A stretch of DNA of 64,000 bases from NCBI GenBank assembly GCA_965223305.1, contig CBDCWT010000051.1, positions 1-64,000 on the forward strand. Reading direction: 5' to 3'. A program made the translations under genes and the position numbers. This stretch comes from CBDCWT01 sp965223305 (lineage in GTDB: Bacteria > Planctomycetota > Planctomycetia > Pirellulales > Pirellulaceae). The notes under the pieces were generated by a model. The model did not search any database. It was not told the DNA's origin and was given only the letters and a program-made list of their open reading frames with translations. Below are positions 61,918 to 64,000 of this stretch, in pieces (positions within the stretch are counted from its first letter, which is position 1; every line of letters starts with the position of its first letter).

Positions 61918-63629
61918 GGGGTGACGAATCGTCTGTAATGCTCAAATCTAGTTGTTTTCTTGCTGAATGCGATCAGCGGCAGGCTGCGTAGGCGGCCGCT
62001 TTTCGCGCCTGGGTCGAGTTGGTTAGGCCCGCTTTCTGCAGCCACTCTTTGAGTCCCTTCGTTGCTACCTGTTTGAGGCGTGCGGCCAGACGGTGTGGGG
62101 GCGTCGTTTCAAACAGCGTGGGATAGATTGCGAGCAGCGTGGTAAACGTCCCCCGATTGTGATGACGCTGAAGCGATTTGAAACGGCCGAGAGAGGACTC
62201 TAAGACCTCCGTGCTACAAGGAACTCTCAGTTTGGCGTAACTGGAGCTGACCAGCTTCCGCTCGTTTTTTGCGTAGGCGTCGACTAGCTTGTTGAGAAGT
62301 TGTTGGGCTATCGCGGACGACAAGTCTAATTCTGCCAGCTGTTTTCTTAGAGCCTCTGTCGCACCCGCATACACTCCTTCGCGGTTAGTGAACTCCAGCA
62401 CTGCCGAGACAACCTGCCGGCACTCGCGCCAATGCTCCAAATCCTCTTCGAAGTCTAAAAGCCAGCCGAGCTTCTGGGTGACCCGCTCTGCGGACACATC
62501 TCGGTTACCGGGTGCTTGCGGGGTCTTCAAGTGGAAACGCACCATCTCAGCCCAATCCATCAACTTGCCTAGGTTCATGAACCGGCACTTCGTTTTCTTG
62601 GTGGGTGGAAGAAAATGATCTAATTCTGTTTGTTGAATGCCAGCGGTCGTCTTTCCAATCTGACTGTCGAACTGGATAAAACGCTTGTCCTGACCGAGTA
62701 TCTTCTTGAGAAGATTGGCCGCCACGTGTTTCACATCAGCCACTAAAACGACTTCAAACCCCTTGTTTTCAAGCCATTTGACACCCTCATGAAGCTCAGA
62801 GGCGCCATCACTGGCGATACTGATTGGTGCGCCGGTTTGATCGGCCAGTTCTACGAGTGCTTCACCGACTTGCTCCTTCCTTCGTGAAAGCGTTGGCACC
62901 ACCGCCAGTGGTTTCATGTCGTCCCGTCGCAAGGGGCGTCCTACAGGAAGTTCCGACTGACGGATCCCAAGGACGATCAGCACAGACATTTTTCCCAGCT
63001 GAACACTATGGTCGATCAACCAGATCCAATCGGGTGCAAATTGGACGGACTCCTGTAAGATCGCAACGCCATTGCGGCAAGTCCACAGACGGATCGTGTC
63101 GTGGCTCGGAACGTCTAATTCCACCTGCAGCCAGTGGCTGATCAGACGCAACACCCGTTCGGTCGAACGAAAGCCAATAAGACTTGCTAGTGCACAACAC
63201 AAAGCCATGGTCCGTGGTCCAAACTGGTGCCCTTTTAACGGTGGATCGTCGGGGAGTTGGAATGGTAGAGCTTGCTGCTTGGCTGCCAGTCTACGGTACT
63301 CAGCCAATTGCTTTTCGGCTCGTTGAAGACTCTTAGTAAGGCTTCTGTTTTCATCGCGAACGCGTTGATGATCCTGCCTGGCTTCGCTCTTCTCGCGTTT
63401 CAACTCGTCAATTCGATCACGCAGTCTTTCGCGACTGCGGTAAAATGACGCACAAAGCGCCCATAAAGAAGACTTGTAACGCCCGACCGAAAAAGAGGAT
63501 ACTCGTGCCACTGTTGCGCTCCTTCGCTTGGTGGATGTTTGCCAAAAACAACCAATACGTTGGAGCGCAACATTTTTGAAATACCAGTTTTTACGATCTT
63601 CTCTAGATTCAACCTCTTTTCACCATCCC
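61918..63629 (-). mobile_element. Insertion sequence, IS4-like, 1712 bp with 11-bp target duplication
   Basis: AGCCTCGCCCT occurs at both edges (61907-61917 and 63630-63640), and in uninterrupted form in the same repeat at 56880, so it is a target duplication of about 11 bp. The ends are weakly inverted: GGGGTGACGAATCG left, GGGATGGTGAAAAG read inward from the right (10 of 14 match). The single gene inside encodes a DDE-type transposase. Size, duplication length and the E-x6-K motif fit the IS4 group. Confidence 0.82.
61973..63511 (-). CDS. Transposase of the IS4-like insertion sequence
   Basis: A 512-residue protein. Residues 20-75 form a coiled coil (RSRERLRDRIDELKREKSEA). The RNase H-like core has probable catalytic acids in WLIDHSVQ, SIASDGASEL and STEVLESSLGRFK; the last contains E-x6-K as in the IS4 family. 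The gene appears intact. Start taken at GTG 63511 with AAGGAG about 9 bases upstream. It probably moves this element by cut and paste. Confidence 0.88.
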   Translation of the reverse strand: MARVSSFSVGRYKSSLWALCASFYRSRERLRDRIDELKREKSEARQDHQRVRDENRSLTKSLQRAEKQLAEYRRLAAKQQALPFQLPDDPPLKGHQFGPRTMALCCALASLIGFRSTERVLRLISHWLQVELDVPSHDTIRLWTCRNGVAILQESVQFAPDWIWLIDHSVQLGKMSVLIVLGIRQSELPVGRPLRRDDMKPLAVVPTLSRRKEQVGEALVELADQTGAPISIASDGASELHEGVKWLENKGFEVVLVADVKHVAANLLKKILGQDKRFIQFDSQIGKTTAGIQQTELDHFLPPTKKTKCRFMNLGKLMDWAEMVRFHLKTPQAPGNRDVSAERVTQKLGWLLDFEEDLEHWRECRQVVSAVLEFTNREGVYAGATEALRKQLAELDLSSAIAQQLLNKLVDAYAKNERKLVSSSYAKLRVPCSTEVLESSLGRFKSLQRHHNRGTFTTLLAIYPTLFETTPPHRLAARLKQVATKGLKEWLQKAGLTNSTQARKAAAYAACR

Positions 63630-63640
63630 AGCCTCGCCCT

Positions 63641-63909
63641 CCCGAACGTCGACTGTTGCAGCGGGACGGCGGCCCGGGATCCCGACAAAATCAGCCGCTG
63701 GGCGTTAGCCGGCGTTAGCCCACGGTTCCCCAGCGAAACCGACACGTAGCGTCCGGCGTGCTCCCCCTCTCCGGCCCTGCGGGCCGACTCTCCCCGAGGG
63801 GAGAGTGACGAAAGACGATCATCACGCACTAGTCTTAAAGGCTACACACGCTCCCGCTCGCGGGAGGGTCGGACGCGATAGCGTCCGGGGCGGGCTGCCT
63901 TTGTCGGTC
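63641..63909. repeat. Repeat mosaic right of the insertion sequence
   Basis: It continues the repeat interrupted by the IS (CCCGAACGTCGACTGTTGCA, matching 22994-23013) and then repeats the 61.6-kb modules: GCTGGGCGTTAGCC (with a 10-base internal duplication GGCGTTAGCC), GACACGTAGCGTCC, GGCCCTGCGGGCC, CTCTCCCCGAGGGGAGAG, GACGAAAGACGATCATCACG and CTCGCGGGAGGGTCGGACGC. No gene. Confidence 0.83.
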
Positions 63910-64000
63910 TTACCCGTACAGGTTTGTTGACAGGAAAGGGTTGCGAAACTTCTCTTGTGGGTCGTGCTGTGCCACAAGACGTTGAAAATCGGGCAACTTT
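63910..64000 (-). CDS. Likely 3' end of an FAD-linked sugar-lactone oxidase (partial)
   Basis: The last 29 codons of a gene entering from the right edge on the minus strand. They end QHDPQEKFRNPFLSTNLYG. The pattern DPxxKFxNxFL is the C-terminus of the D-arabinono-1,4-lactone / gulonolactone / alditol oxidase family. The call rests on this short tail only; the 5' part lies outside the window. Confidence 0.5.
   Translation of the reverse strand, partial: KLPDFQRLVAQHDPQEKFRNPFLSTNLYG

Noticed and set aside
59830..63511. Restriction-modification system formed by the methyltransferase and the neighbouring gene
   Set aside because: The neighbour is the transposase of an insertion sequence with its own target duplication, so it is not a restriction subunit.

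Overview
The window reads as a chromosomal piece of a planctomycete, most likely Pirellulales-like. Support: a prepilin-like protein of the DUF1559 kind, an orphan tetrahydromethanopterin formyltransferase (Ftr), a sulfatase, a DUF58/MoxR pair, very large secreted proteins of unknown function, and intergenic mosaics of repeats of types I associate with planctomycetes (inverted repeats reading as NPKRQRG when translated, and a 25-bp element ending in GTTCGGCTACG). Genes lie on both strands in short operons. No rRNA, tRNA or CRISPR array was recognised.

Layout. 1-8.5 kb: a partial DUF1559 prepilin, a YhcC-like radical SAM protein, an FHA protein, a Dabb protein, a STAS protein, glgC with a secreted DUF4476 protein, and a three-gene HtrB-like acyltransferase / Rieske / GNAT operon in which the GNAT gene carries two compensating frameshifts. 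8.5-15.4 kb: an oxidoreductase divergent from MoxR-DUF58, then an 890-residue secreted unknown. 15.5-36.4 kb: NAD synthetase with a GYF-domain membrane protein, APP1-type phosphatase, HtrA-like protease, Ftr, DCC thiol protein, a coiled-coil membrane protein, a PAS-GAF-receiver regulator with a good sigma70-type promoter, a metallophosphoesterase, phosphoglycerate kinase, a DJ-1/PfpI protein and a 1371-residue membrane-anchored protein with PQQ-like repeats. 36.7-44.2 kb: a glycosyltransferase, HemQ-type coproheme decarboxylase, and the conserved PrkA kinase / DUF444 / SpoVR module followed by a tightly coupled fourth gene of unknown function.

45-56.5 kb is a Tad (Flp) pilus locus read right to left: flp pilin, a terminator-like hairpin, a 35-residue membrane peptide, the A24 prepilin peptidase, CpaB, the CpaC secretin, CpaE/TadZ, then a 1.2-kb repeat island, then the CpaF/TadA ATPase, TadB, TadC, a small secreted protein and a TPR lipoprotein. 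TadE/F/G-type minor pilins are not in the window. The repeat island holds four tandem ~165-bp units and a 182-bp MITE.

56.9-64 kb: a sulfatase, L-lactate dehydrogenase, a DNA methyltransferase fused to a GIY-YIG-like domain, an intact IS4-like insertion sequence (1712 bp, 11-bp target duplication) embedded in repeats, and the last 29 codons of what looks like an FAD-linked sugar-lactone oxidase.

The most distinctive signals are: the 182-bp TTAA-flanked MITE present twice, whose two copies differ by one synonymous change in a full-length internal ORF and one of which interrupts an older repeat; the repeat island inside the Tad operon; the methyltransferase/GIY-YIG fusion whose likely catalytic Glu is Gln; the fourth gene of the PrkA module; and the unannotated Tad micro-gene.
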